DNA of 64,000 nucleotides from Pseudooceanicola endophyticus. GTDB lineage: Bacteria; Pseudomonadota; Alphaproteobacteria; Rhodobacterales; Rhodobacteraceae. The stretch lies in assembly GCF_018760365.1 (NCBI RefSeq), contig NZ_JAHIAB010000009.1, forward strand, positions 1 to 64,000. Reading direction: 5' to 3'. A program made the translations under genes and the position numbers. The notes under the pieces are model-generated. The model was not told the DNA's origin and did not search any database. It saw nothing but the letters and a program-made list of their open reading frames with translations. Each line of letters opens with the position of its first letter. Position 1 is the first letter of the stretch. Shown in pieces: positions 44,523 through 53,171 of this stretch.

Positions 44523-45635
44523 ATGGGACCCTTCCCCCACGACGCCCCCAGGGCCACCATCACCCCCGAGAACCCCGCCGGCACCGACGGGTTCGAATGG
44601 GTCGAATTCGCCCATCCCGAACCGCAGGTACTGGACCGGATCTTTCGCCAGATGGGCTTCGTGCCCGTCGCGCGGCACCGCAGCCGCGACATTACGCTCT
44701 ATCGTCAGGGCGACATCAACTACCTGCTGAACGCCGAGCCCGGCAGCCATGCCGCAGGTTTCGTAGAGGCCCACGGCCCCTGTGCCCCGGCGATGGCCTG
44801 GCGGGTGGTCGATGCCCAGGTCGCGCTGCGGCGCGCGCTGGATCTGGGCGCACAGGAATACACCGGCCCGGGCAAGTCGCTGGAGGTGCCTGCGGTGATC
44901 GGCATCGGCGGCTCGCTGCTCTATTTCGTCGACACCTACGGCGACAAGGGCAGCTGCTACTCGGCCGAGTTCGACTGGCGGGAAGGGGTCGATCCGCGCC
45001 CCGAGGGCTTTGGCTTCTACTACCTGGACCACCTGACCCACAACGTGATCCGTGGCAACATGGACACCTGGTATCGTTTCTACGCCGAGACCTTCAATTT
45101 CCGCGAGATCAAGTATTTCGACATCAAGGGCAAGCAGACCGGCCTGACCTCCCGCGCGCTGACCAGCCCGGACGGCAAGATCCGCATCCCGATCAACGAA
45201 AGCGCCGATGCGCACAGCCAGATCGAGGAATACCTGCGCGAATACAAGGGTGAGGGGATCCAGCACATCGCCATCGCCACCGAGGATATCTATGCCGCGA
45301 CCGATGCCATTGCCGGGGCCGGCATGGACTTCATGCCGCCGCCACCCGATACCTATTACGAGATGTCGCACAAGCGGGTGAAGAACCACCAGGAGCCGCT
45401 GGAGCGGATGCAGCGCCACGGCATCCTGATCGACGGTGAGGGCGTGCTGGGGGGCGGCGAAACCCGCATCCTGCTGCAGATCTTCTCGCAGACGGTGATC
45501 GGGCCGATCTTCTTCGAATTCATCCAGCGCAAGGGGGATGACGGCTTTGGCAACGGCAACTTCCAGGCCCTGTTCGAGTCCATCGAAGAGGACCAGATCC
45601 GCCGGGGTGTCCTGAAGGACACCGCCGCCGAATAA
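44523..45635 (+). CDS. hpd: 4-hydroxyphenylpyruvate dioxygenase
   Basis: A 370-residue Fe(II) dioxygenase converting 4-hydroxyphenylpyruvate to homogentisate in tyrosine breakdown. Iron ligands fit His170 (LDHLTHNVIRGNM), His248 (GIQHIAIAT) and Glu332 (IFFEFIQRKG). The N-terminal vicinal-oxygen-chelate half (FEWVEFAHPEP, FVPVARHRSRDITLYRQG) is complete. The C-terminal helix GFGNGNFQALFESIEEDQIR is the usual substrate gate. No homogentisate dioxygenase lies in the window. It is four bases from the Rieske gene. Confidence 0.96.
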   Translation: MGPFPHDAPRATITPENPAGTDGFEWVEFAHPEPQVLDRIFRQMGFVPVARHRSRDITLYRQGDINYLLNAEPGSHAAGFVEAHGPCAPAMAWRVVDAQVALRRALDLGAQEYTGPGKSLEVPAVIGIGGSLLYFVDTYGDKGSCYSAEFDWREGVDPRPEGFGFYYLDHLTHNVIRGNMDTWYRFYAETFNFREIKYFDIKGKQTGLTSRALTSPDGKIRIPINESADAHSQIEEYLREYKGEGIQHIAIATEDIYAATDAIAGAGMDFMPPPPDTYYEMSHKRVKNHQEPLERMQRHGILIDGEGVLGGGETRILLQIFSQTVIGPIFFEFIQRKGDDGFGNGNFQALFESIEEDQIRRGVLKDTAAE

Positions 45636-45639
45636 CCCG

Positions 45640-45993
45640 GTGGCCTGGACGGACTATCGTGCCGCCCCGCCGCCCGGCACCCCGGTCTGCGCCGCCGCGC
45701 GGATCGAGGGGGTGCTGGCGCTCTCGGTGCAAAGCGCGCAGGGCGCCCTGCCGCTCCTGCTGGCGCGCACGCCCCTGGGGCTGCGCGCCTATGTGAACGC
45801 CTGCCCGCACCAGTATCTGCCGCTGGATTATCGCGGGCCGCAGGTGCTTTCGGCCTGTGGCGGGGCGCTGCTGTGCACCGCCCATGGCGCCCGTTTCGAC
45901 ATTGCCACCGGCGCGGCGCTGGCGGGGGCGGATTGCGGCCTGGATCCGGTGCCGCTGGAAGAACGCGACGGCATCGTCTTCATCGCCGGTTAG
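45640..45993 (+). CDS. Rieske [2Fe-2S] domain protein
   Basis: A 117-residue single-domain Rieske protein with Cys55-x-His57 (NACPHQYLPLDY) and Cys79-x2-His82 (LLCTAHGARFD), a full [2Fe-2S] ligand set. The gene starts with GTG at 45640, only four bases after the hpd stop, so it is co-expressed with hpd. Small ferredoxins like this pass electrons to oxygenases. HPD needs no external electrons, so a partner oxygenase elsewhere in aromatic catabolism is possible. The exact role is unknown. Confidence 0.88.
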   Translation: MAWTDYRAAPPPGTPVCAAARIEGVLALSVQSAQGALPLLLARTPLGLRAYVNACPHQYLPLDYRGPQVLSACGGALLCTAHGARFDIATGAALAGADCGLDPVPLEERDGIVFIAG

Positions 45994-46028
45994 GACAGCG
46001 CCGCCCCCGCCGGAGCGGCGCAGATCGC

Positions 46029-46697
46029 TCAGGCCTTCGGGGGCAGGATTTCCTGCACCTTGCGCGCCATCGCCGCGCCAAGCTTGAGGTTGCTTTGCGC
46101 GCTCAGGTGCAGCCCGTCGACGCCGTCGGTCTCGATCACCTCGGCGGCGTTCAGGAAATGCACCTTCATGAAGGCGGCCAGGCTTTCGTAAAGCGGCCCG
46201 AGGGCCTCGGTCTTTTCGCGTCCACCGACGAACATCTCGGCGAAGAACGGGTCTTCCAGCTTGCCCATCACGGGCGGCGCCACGACCAGAACCTGCGGCG
46301 CAGGATAGGTGGTGCCCCCCGCCCCGGCCGAGGCCATCACCTGCCCGATCAGCAGCTGCATGCCGGTGACGATGTCGAAGGGCGTGCGGCGGAAGATCGT
46401 CTTGGTGTCGTTGCTGCCCAGCATGAGGATGACCAGATCCAGCGGCAGATGCGAGGCCAGCGCGGTCGGCAGGTGCCGGCTGCCGTTCAGCCGCGGATCG
46501 GTGGGATCATCGACTGCGGTTGCGCGCCCGCTCAGCCCTTCCTCGACCACCTTGTAGCCCGCCCCGAGCGCCCCGGCCATGGCGCCGGTCCAGCGCTGCT
46601 CGAAGGGATAGCGCGTCGTGGGCACCGACTCGGGCACGGGAATCCAGCCCCAGGTCAGGGAGTCGCCAAAGCACATGATGGAATAGGAGTCGGACAT
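46029..46697 (-). CDS. SGNH/GDSL-family hydrolase
   Basis: A 222-residue SGNH hydrolase. Block I CFGDSLTWGW has nucleophile Ser13. GLSGRATAVDDP supplies the Gly block, LMLGSNDTK the Asn block, and DGVDGLHLSAQSN the catalytic Asp/His. No signal peptide is visible, so it acts in the cytoplasm. Relatives are esterases and arylesterases, and substrate prediction is weak. GAGAGG precedes the ATG at 46697. It diverges from the carbohydrate-type ABC operon, and the shared gap holds a putative DeoR-type element, tying it to the island to the right. Confidence 0.9.
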   Translation of the reverse strand: MSDSYSIMCFGDSLTWGWIPVPESVPTTRYPFEQRWTGAMAGALGAGYKVVEEGLSGRATAVDDPTDPRLNGSRHLPTALASHLPLDLVILMLGSNDTKTIFRRTPFDIVTGMQLLIGQVMASAGAGGTTYPAPQVLVVAPPVMGKLEDPFFAEMFVGGREKTEALGPLYESLAAFMKVHFLNAAEVIETDGVDGLHLSAQSNLKLGAAMARKVQEILPPKA

Positions 46698-47116
46698 GAT
46701 CTTGCCTCTCGGTCTGTTGCCCGCCCAGCGGAGCCAGAAAGCCCCGCTGCCGTCGAGCCAAACTGCCGTGAGCCGTGGCACCTCTCCACATCACGCCGCA
46801 TATTGCCTATTTTAACAACCAAACACACATACATTGCCCCGCTGACCGGAACGGATCCCTGCAGGGGAAGCGCCTGAAACCGGGACCGAAATTTGCAGGA
46901 AACATGCTGATTCTGTGTGAAAACAGGAATTTTCCTGAAACATCCGCCCCGAATTCCTGAACAGCCCCGATTATCGGAGGCCGCCCCATTCCGGCGCGCA
47001 AAAATGTGGCGTTTACAGGGCCGAATGTGCTTTTGGTTGCTTTTCGTTAGCGGTAGCGCCAAAAACCTACCATATACTCGGGTTACAATCTGCGCAGCCA
47101 CAGAGGACCCGAACCC
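46698..47116. promoter_or_regulatory. 419-base divergent control region with ACAACCAAACACACAT element
   Basis: The gap between the SGNH hydrolase and ABC operon is AT-rich and gene-free. ACAACCAAACACACATAC (46815-46832) matches 16 of 18 positions of an element at 57421-57438, next to the DeoR gene. A possible -10 box TATACT lies at 47073-47078, about 40 bases before the permease start. No matching -35 is evident. Confidence 0.5.
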
Positions 47117-48013
47117 ATGACGACATCCCCCACCGCCCGCAGCCGGGGCAGCCGGCCCGGCACCGGCCTGCCGGTCGGACGGATCGGCCTGTGGGCCTTC
47201 ATCCTGCTGACGGTGCTGTTCTTCCTGGCGCCGCTCTACGTGATGATCGTCACCTCGCTGAAGACCATGGACGAGGTTCGCCTGTCCTCGATCTTTGCGC
47301 TGCCGATGCACCCCACGTTCGAGGCCTGGCGCTTTGCCTGGAGCGAAGCCTGCACCGGCATCGAATGTCATGGCCTGCAAAGCGGCTTCTGGAACTCGGT
47401 CCGCATCACCGTGCCCAGCGTCGCGGTTTCGGTGCTGCTGGGGGCGATCTCGGGCTATGCGCTGTCCTACTGGAAACCGCGCGGCGGAGAGATCCTGTTC
47501 GCCCTGCTGATGGTCGGCGCCTTCATTCCCTACCAGCTGTTCATCTATCCGCTGGCCTTCGCCTTCGCCAAGACCGGGCTGGCGAACACGCTGCTGGCGG
47601 TCGTCATGGTCCATGTCTTCTTCGGTCTGCCCATCGTCACGCTGATCTTCCGCAACTACTACGCCGGCCTCCCGCATGAGCTGGTGAAGGCCGCGCAGAT
47701 CGACGGCGCCGGGTTCTGGCGGATCTTCCGCTCGATCATCCTGCCGCTGTCGCGCCCGATCCTGGTGGTGGCGGTGATCCTTCAGACCACCGGCGTCTGG
47801 AACGACTTCCTGTTCGGGCTGATCTTCGGGGGCACCAACAACCAGCCGATGACCGTGCAGCTGAACGCGCTGGTCAGCGCCCAGTTCGGCGAAAAGCCCT
47901 ACAACGTCCACATGGCCGCGACGATCCTCACGGCCCTTATTCCCCTCGCAATCTACCTCGCCTCCGGCCGCTGGTTCGTCCGCGGCATCGCGGCCGGCGC
48001 CGTCAAGGGATGA
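47117..48013 (+). CDS. Carbohydrate-type ABC permease, MalG family
   Basis: A 298-residue inner-membrane permease with six helices. The EAA loop GLPHELVKAAQIDGAGFWRI is followed by FRSIILPLSRP, and the final segment FVRGIAAGAVKG is typical of MalG relatives. It belongs to the CUT1 group that imports oligosaccharides, polyols and glycerol-phosphate compounds. It is unusual in being the first gene of its operon; the ATPase, binding protein and MalF-type permease follow. Its stop overlaps the ATPase start. Confidence 0.93.
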   Translation: MTTSPTARSRGSRPGTGLPVGRIGLWAFILLTVLFFLAPLYVMIVTSLKTMDEVRLSSIFALPMHPTFEAWRFAWSEACTGIECHGLQSGFWNSVRITVPSVAVSVLLGAISGYALSYWKPRGGEILFALLMVGAFIPYQLFIYPLAFAFAKTGLANTLLAVVMVHVFFGLPIVTLIFRNYYAGLPHELVKAAQIDGAGFWRIFRSIILPLSRPILVVAVILQTTGVWNDFLFGLIFGGTNNQPMTVQLNALVSAQFGEKPYNVHMAATILTALIPLAIYLASGRWFVRGIAAGAVKG

Positions 48014-49116
48014 CCCTCATGCAAGAAACCTCTGTCGAAGTCCGGGACCTGAAGGTCAGCTACGGGTCCTTCAATGTGCTCGACGGCCTCAGCCTAGATA
48101 TCTACCAGGGCGAATTCCTGGTGCTGCTGGGGTCCTCGGGCTGTGGCAAGTCCACCCTGCTGAACGCCATCGCCGGGCTTCAGGACACCGCCGATGGCAG
48201 CATCGCGATCTCGGGGCGGGACGTGACCTTCACGCCGCCCAAGGACCGCGGCATCGGCATGGTGTTCCAGAGCTACGCGCTCTATCCCCAGATGACGGTG
48301 GCGCAGAACATGGGCTTCGGCCTGAAGGTGCGCAAGATGAAGGCGCCCGAGATCGAGGCCCGCATCACCCGCGCCGCCGAGATCCTCCAGATCACCCATC
48401 TGCTCAAGCGCAAGCCCTCGGACCTGTCGGGCGGGCAGCGCCAGCGGGTCGCCATCGGGCGTGCCCTGGTGCGCGATGTCGATGTCTTCCTTTTCGACGA
48501 GCCGCTTTCGAACCTGGATGCGCAGCTGCGCACCGACCTGAGGGTCGAGCTGAAAAAGCTGCACCAGAACCTCGGCAACACGATGATCTACGTCACCCAC
48601 GACCAGGTGGAGGCGATGACGCTGGCCGACCGGATCGCAGTGATGAAGGACGGGCGCATCCAGCAGCTGGCCCCCCCGGATGAAATCTATGCCCGTCCCG
48701 CCAACCTTTTCGTGGCCGGTTTCATCGGCTCTCCGAAGATGAACCTGATCGCCGGCTCGCTGGAACAGGGCACCACGTTCACCGCCCCCGGCCTGCGTAT
48801 CGCCCTGCCCGGTATCCAGGCGCGTCCGACCTCTGGCGGCCTGACCCTGGGCCTGCGCCCCGAACACCTGACCCTGCTGCCCGAAGGCGCCGTGGCGACC
48901 GGTCCCGTGATCGAAGGCACGGTCGATCTGGTCGAGGCGCTCGGCCCGGAAACCATCGTCTGGCTGCGCGCCGGGGACAGCACGATCGCGCTGCGCTGCG
49001 ATCCCCGCTCCGCCCCCGCCCAAGGGGCCACGGCCCGGGCCCTCATTTCCCTCCAGGACGCCTCTCTCTTTGAAACCGAGACCGGCGACCGCCTTGATTT
49101 CCGACCCCTCCCTTGA
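48010..49116 (+). CDS. Carbohydrate-type ABC ATPase, MalK/UgpC family
   Basis: A 368-residue ATPase. Walker A GSSGCGKSTL is near residue 45, signature DLSGGQRQRVAIGRAL is followed by Walker B VFLFDEPLSNLDAQL and switch His in YVTHDQVEAM. The C-terminal OB/TOBE-type regulatory domain (about 240-368; LGLRPEHLTLLPEG) is the MalK arrangement. It powers the CUT1 transporter. The ATG overlaps the permease stop; a second ATG lies three codons in. Confidence 0.95.
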   Translation: MTLMQETSVEVRDLKVSYGSFNVLDGLSLDIYQGEFLVLLGSSGCGKSTLLNAIAGLQDTADGSIAISGRDVTFTPPKDRGIGMVFQSYALYPQMTVAQNMGFGLKVRKMKAPEIEARITRAAEILQITHLLKRKPSDLSGGQRQRVAIGRALVRDVDVFLFDEPLSNLDAQLRTDLRVELKKLHQNLGNTMIYVTHDQVEAMTLADRIAVMKDGRIQQLAPPDEIYARPANLFVAGFIGSPKMNLIAGSLEQGTTFTAPGLRIALPGIQARPTSGGLTLGLRPEHLTLLPEGAVATGPVIEGTVDLVEALGPETIVWLRAGDSTIALRCDPRSAPAQGATARALISLQDASLFETETGDRLDFRPLP

Positions 49117-49134
49117 CTGTGAAGGACTGATCCG

Positions 49135-50376
49135 ATGACGAAACGCAAGTTCCGCAGCCTCCTTCTGGGCGCTGTTTCCCTGGCCACCCTGGCCGCCCCC
49201 CTGCAGGCGCAGGACCTGACCGCCGACGTGATGCACTGGTGGAACGCCGGCAACGAGGCCGAGGGCGTGAAGGTGCTGGCAAAGGCCTATGACGCCGCCG
49301 GGGGCACATGGGTCGACCGCCCCGTGCCGGGGATGGAGGCCGCCATGGCCACCGGGATTTCCGCCGTGGTCAGCGGCACCGCCCCCGCCGCCATGCAGTT
49401 CAACATCAACCGTCAGCTGAAGGAACTGGCCGCCTCGGGGATGCTGAGCGATGTCACCGACTACGCCAAGCGCGACGGCTGGATCGACCAGGTGCCGCAG
49501 GCGCTGCTGAAGTCGATCAGCGTCGATGGCCATATCTACGCCCTGCCGGTGGTGGTGCAGAACTATACCACCGTCTGGACCGTCAAGAGCACCTTCGAGA
49601 AGGCCGGCGTGACCTATCCGAAGACCTGGGACGATTTCATGGCCAGCCTGGAGGCCTTCAAGAAGGCCGGCATCATCCCGTTGGCGAAAAGCGGCGAACC
49701 CTGGAGCGACATGCTCTTCGTGCAGGCGATCATGCTGTTCAGCGGCCATCGCGACATGTTCGATGCGCTGTTCACCGAAGGCGATATCGACAAGCTCAAC
49801 AGCCCCGCGTTCCTGGACGTGGCCAGGACCATCCGCCAGGTCGTCGCCTATACCGATCCGGGCGCGCCCAGCCGCACCTGGGACCAGGCCGATACGCTGC
49901 TGGTGCAGGGCAAGGCCGCCTATACCTTCATGGGCGACTGGGCCAAGGGCAGCTTCACCTCTGCCGGGCTGACCCCGGGCCAGGACTTCACCTGCGAGCT
50001 GGGCATCGGCAAGAACCAGTTCTTCGTGCTGATCGGCGATACCTTCGTGCTGCCGAAGAACGCCAAGAAGACCGAGGCCCAGTCGCTGTTCGCCAAGGTG
50101 GTGATGGATGCGCCGACCCAGGTCGATTTCACCAATGCCCGGGGCGGCAAGTCTCCGCGTCTTGATGCCGTGCCGACGCAAAGCGACGGCTGCACCGATT
50201 ATCAGCAGCAGTTCGCGGCCAATGGTGGCACCCAGCTGATGAACACCTCGGCCGAGATGTCGGGAGATCGCTTCGGCGCGGTGAACGACGCGGTGTCGCA
50301 ATACATCAACACCCCCTCGATGACGCCCGAGACCTTCCAGCAGATGATCGTCCAGGCCATCGAGTCCACCGAGTAA
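49135..50376 (+). CDS. Carbohydrate-type ABC substrate-binding protein (family 1)
   Basis: A 413-residue periplasmic binding protein. A signal peptide ends PLQA at about residue 25, before QDLTADVMHWWNAGNEAEGV, a typical CUT1 opening. GIIPLAKSGEPWSDMLFVQA and AYTFMGDWAKGSF are ligand-pocket regions seen in glucose/mannose-type receptors of Proteobacteria. Sugar or polyol is the family norm, but neighbours point to an ethanolamine-linked compound. It is followed by a strong hairpin, then the second permease. Confidence 0.93.
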   Translation: MTKRKFRSLLLGAVSLATLAAPLQAQDLTADVMHWWNAGNEAEGVKVLAKAYDAAGGTWVDRPVPGMEAAMATGISAVVSGTAPAAMQFNINRQLKELAASGMLSDVTDYAKRDGWIDQVPQALLKSISVDGHIYALPVVVQNYTTVWTVKSTFEKAGVTYPKTWDDFMASLEAFKKAGIIPLAKSGEPWSDMLFVQAIMLFSGHRDMFDALFTEGDIDKLNSPAFLDVARTIRQVVAYTDPGAPSRTWDQADTLLVQGKAAYTFMGDWAKGSFTSAGLTPGQDFTCELGIGKNQFFVLIGDTFVLPKNAKKTEAQSLFAKVVMDAPTQVDFTNARGGKSPRLDAVPTQSDGCTDYQQQFAANGGTQLMNTSAEMSGDRFGAVNDAVSQYINTPSMTPETFQQMIVQAIESTE

Positions 50377-50397
50377 CGGGCAGCCCCTGCCCGCCCC

Positions 50398-50444
50398 CGC
50401 CTGTGTCCCGGCCCGACCGCTCCTCCCCGGGGCGGGCACAGGCG
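50398..50444 (+). other. Intercistronic stem-loop after binding-protein gene
   Basis: CGCCTGTG (50398-50405) and CCCG (50407-50410) pair with CGGG (50433-50436) and CACAGGCG (50437-50444). This is a 12-bp stem with one bulged T and a 22-base loop, between the binding-protein stop and the MalF-type permease. Confidence 0.65.
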
Positions 50445-50473
50445 GCCCTGATCCTTCCAGTCGAGGAAATTCC

Positions 50474-51367
50474 ATGTCTTCTGCGCGCAGCCGCAACCGC
50501 TCGCGTCCCTCGCTCGCCGCGGGCCTCTCGCTGGGGCCGGCCTGGGTGATCGTCGTGGCGATTTACATCGGCACCGCCATCTGGACGGTCGCCATGTCCC
50601 TGACCACCTCCAGGCTACTGCCGACGGCGCAGTTCGCGGGCCTGTCGCAATACCGGCGCCTGTTCACCACCCCGCGCTGGATGCAGTCGCTGGAAAACCT
50701 TGTGCTGTTCGGCGTGGTCTTCATCGTCGTGGCGCTGGTGCTGGGCTTCCTGCTGGCGGTGGCGCTGGACCGCAAGATCCGCTTCGAGGGCGCGATCCGC
50801 ACCATCTACCTCTATCCCTACGCGCTGTCCTTCATCGTCACCGGCGTGGTCTGGAAATGGATGCTGGATCCGACCATGGGCATCCAGAAGACCATGCATG
50901 ACCTCGGCTGGACCAGCTTCAGGATGGACTGGGTCGTCGACATGCACATGGCGATCTACGCGCTGATCCTCGCCGCCGTCTGGCAGGCCACGGGGCTGGT
51001 CATGGCCCTGATGCTGGCGGGGCTGCGCGGCGTCGATGGCGACCTCTGGAAGGCGATCGAGGTGGACGGAATCCCGACCTGGCGCGCCTATGTGGCGATC
51101 ATCCTGCCGATCCTGAAGCCCATCGTGGTGACAGCCACGGTGCTGCTGGGCGTCGCGGTGGTGAAGGCCTACGACCTGGTGGTGGCGCTGACCGGCGGCG
51201 GCCCGGGCTATGCCACCGACATGCCCGCGAAATTCATCATGGATTTCCTGTTCCAGCGCGCAAACATCGGCCTGGCCTCGGCGGCAGCCACGGTGATCCT
51301 GCTGATCTCGGTGCTGGCGATCCTGCCCTGGATCTACGTCACCTACCTGCGGGCGCCGCGCCGCTAA
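50474..51367 (+). CDS. Carbohydrate-type ABC permease, MalF family
   Basis: A 297-residue permease with six helices. Features are the MalF-type YLYPYALSFIVTGVVWKWML segment, the EAA loop RGVDGDLWKAIEVDGIPTWR with AYVAIILPILKP, and the family motif VKAYDLVVALTGGGPGYATD. It forms the channel with the MalG-type product at 47117. GAGGAAATTCC precedes the ATG at 50474. It is the last gene of the operon and ends 31 bases from the convergent MFS gene. Confidence 0.94.
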   Translation: MSSARSRNRSRPSLAAGLSLGPAWVIVVAIYIGTAIWTVAMSLTTSRLLPTAQFAGLSQYRRLFTTPRWMQSLENLVLFGVVFIVVALVLGFLLAVALDRKIRFEGAIRTIYLYPYALSFIVTGVVWKWMLDPTMGIQKTMHDLGWTSFRMDWVVDMHMAIYALILAAVWQATGLVMALMLAGLRGVDGDLWKAIEVDGIPTWRAYVAIILPILKPIVVTATVLLGVAVVKAYDLVVALTGGGPGYATDMPAKFIMDFLFQRANIGLASAAATVILLISVLAILPWIYVTYLRAPRR

Positions 51368-51398
51368 GCGGCGCGACCCCGAAGCGTTGCCCGGGCGC

Positions 51399-52595
51399 TC
51401 AGCCCGGGTAGCGACGCATCAGGAACAGGTAGAGCCCCGCCCCGATCCACAGCGTGCCCGCCGCGATCCGCAGCGAGATGTCGAAGCCCGTGTTCATGTC
51501 GGTCGTGTGATGCATCACCAGCTGGACCAACGGCGGGCCGAGGATCTGGCCGATGGCGAAGGCCGCCGTCAGCAGCCCGATGAACTGGGCCGGGCGGTGC
51601 GGCTGCAGCCGGTGGGCATCGTCCATCGCCAGGAAGTTGATCGCGGTGAAGGGCAGGCCCGCCAGCACGCTGCCCAGCACGAAGCCCGGCAGGCTGGGCC
51701 AGACCGTCGCCAGCGCCACCCCCGCGCCCTGCATCAGGTGGCAGCCCACCAGCAGCGCGCGCGGGCTGCCAAGGCCCGCGATCCGCGTCACCAGCAGCGA
51801 TCCCGCCGCCGCCGCCACCCCGTAGATCGGCCAGAACAGATCCAGCCAGACCGAGGGCGGCAGCGCCGCGCGCGCGATCACCGGCAGGTAGGTCGCGGTG
51901 ATGATGTAGCCAAAGCCCGCGATGCCGTAGGCCAGGATGAAGACCGGCAGCTGCAGCCCGGCAACGGGGGCCGCGGCGGACGGCACGCTGCCCTTCGGGC
52001 GCGGCGCGGCGGTGACCTCGGCCTTCGGGTCGACGATGCGCCAGACCAGCGCCGTCAGCGCCAGGCCCACCACGGCAAAGCCGCTCCAGGCGGCGCGCCA
52101 GTTCCAGTGCGCGGCGATCATGCCGGTGGCCACCAGACCCGAGACCGCGATCCCCAGGCCCACGCCCATGAACATCGCACTGCCGAAGGCACCCTGCCCC
52201 CGCCGGGACAGCGCCCCCATGCACCAGCGCGCGGCATGGACCAGCGCCACCGCGCTGACCACCCCCGAGACAAAGCGCAGCCCCAGCCACAACCGCCAGT
52301 CGGCGATCACCATGGCGGCGGTCGCCAGCACCGTCAGCACCAGCCCCCACCGCACCAGGCGGGCGCTGGAATGGTGGTTGGGGATCCACATGCAGCCAAG
52401 CGCCCCCACCAGGTAACCGGCATAGTTGACCGAGGCGAGCGTGCCGCCGAACCCCAGGTCCAGCGCCTTTTCCGAGATCATCAGCGGCAGGATCGACGTG
52501 TAGGAGAACCGCCCGATCCCCATCGCGATGGCAAGGCAGGCGGCCGCGGCCACGACAATGGCCAGCCCGCCGGTTTCGCGTCTTTGCATCTCCAT
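51399..52595 (-). CDS. MFS transporter, YbfB/YjiJ-like
   Basis: A 398-residue major-facilitator protein with 12 predicted helices. The first helix carries AMGIGRFSYTSILPLMI and is followed by LGFGGTLASVNYAGYLVGAL, typical of the YbfB/YjiJ group. FVSGVVSAVALVHAARWCMG and IAGFGYIITATYLPVIARAA are conserved. Function is unknown; efflux or uptake is possible. ATGs at 52595 and 52589 are both usable. It is the last gene of the minus-strand operon that starts at 57294. Confidence 0.88.
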   Translation of the reverse strand: MEMQRRETGGLAIVVAAAACLAIAMGIGRFSYTSILPLMISEKALDLGFGGTLASVNYAGYLVGALGCMWIPNHHSSARLVRWGLVLTVLATAAMVIADWRLWLGLRFVSGVVSAVALVHAARWCMGALSRRGQGAFGSAMFMGVGLGIAVSGLVATGMIAAHWNWRAAWSGFAVVGLALTALVWRIVDPKAEVTAAPRPKGSVPSAAAPVAGLQLPVFILAYGIAGFGYIITATYLPVIARAALPPSVWLDLFWPIYGVAAAAGSLLVTRIAGLGSPRALLVGCHLMQGAGVALATVWPSLPGFVLGSVLAGLPFTAINFLAMDDAHRLQPHRPAQFIGLLTAAFAIGQILGPPLVQLVMHHTTDMNTGFDISLRIAAGTLWIGAGLYLFLMRRYPG

Positions 52596-52603
52596 CCCGG
52601 GTC

Positions 52604-53083
52604 TCAGCCCGCGACCAGGAAGGCCGACAGCCACAGGCCCACCCCGAAGGACAGATGCGCCGAGACGGTCTTGAGGGTGCCGCGCCAGGGCTGCGCCGCG
52701 CGCCACCCGAACAGGCCACCGCCCATGGCGGGTTTCAGGAAGAACATCGGCGCCGCCAGCGTCAGCGCCCCGAAGAGCAGCGCATTGGCGAGGCCCGGCG
52801 CCGCCCCGAAGGCCATCAGCGCCAGCAGGTAGACCAGCCCGTAGCCCACGCCGATGACGTAGTGGAACACCCAGCCCACGGCGTTCTCGCCGGGCAGTGC
52901 CGGGCGGCTGGCGAAGTCGGGGTCCATCAGGCGGCCCTTCGGCACGCCCAGCACCCAGCGACCGACGCTGCGCCAGTTCGGGACCTTGTCCTCGGTCAGC
53001 TTGATCACCAGCGCCTGCCAGAGATCCGAGACCACCGTCGCGCCCACCCCGAGAACGAGGGTTTCCGTCACAAATCCGTTCAA
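52604..53083 (-). CDS. DUF2938-family membrane protein
   Basis: A 159-residue membrane protein with about four helices that fits DUF2938: N-terminal LVLGVGATVVSDLWQALVIK, WRSVGRWVLGVPKGRLMDPD, then GWVFHYVIGVGYGLVYLLAL. No function is known. The start is probably a TTG at 53083 with AAAGGACAGGACA upstream. An in-frame ATG at 53113 would add ten residues but has no ribosome site. It ends eight bases before the MFS gene, and pairing of the two suggests a joint membrane function. Confidence 0.8.
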   Translation of the reverse strand: MNGFVTETLVLGVGATVVSDLWQALVIKLTEDKVPNWRSVGRWVLGVPKGRLMDPDFASRPALPGENAVGWVFHYVIGVGYGLVYLLALMAFGAAPGLANALLFGALTLAAPMFFLKPAMGGGLFGWRAAQPWRGTLKTVSAHLSFGVGLWLSAFLVAG

Positions 53084-53171
53084 TGTCCTGTCCTTTGTCC
53101 CGGGGACCGTCATGCAAGCGGCCCCGACCGGCATCCGGTCGGGGCCATGTCCGTCGCCATGTCCTTGCGGA

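Noticed and set aside
24436-44600. tRNA T-loop-like strings such as ggttcgaat at 24441 and 44591
   Set aside because: Both lie inside well-supported coding sequence, and no cloverleaf arms surround them. No tRNA was found in the window.
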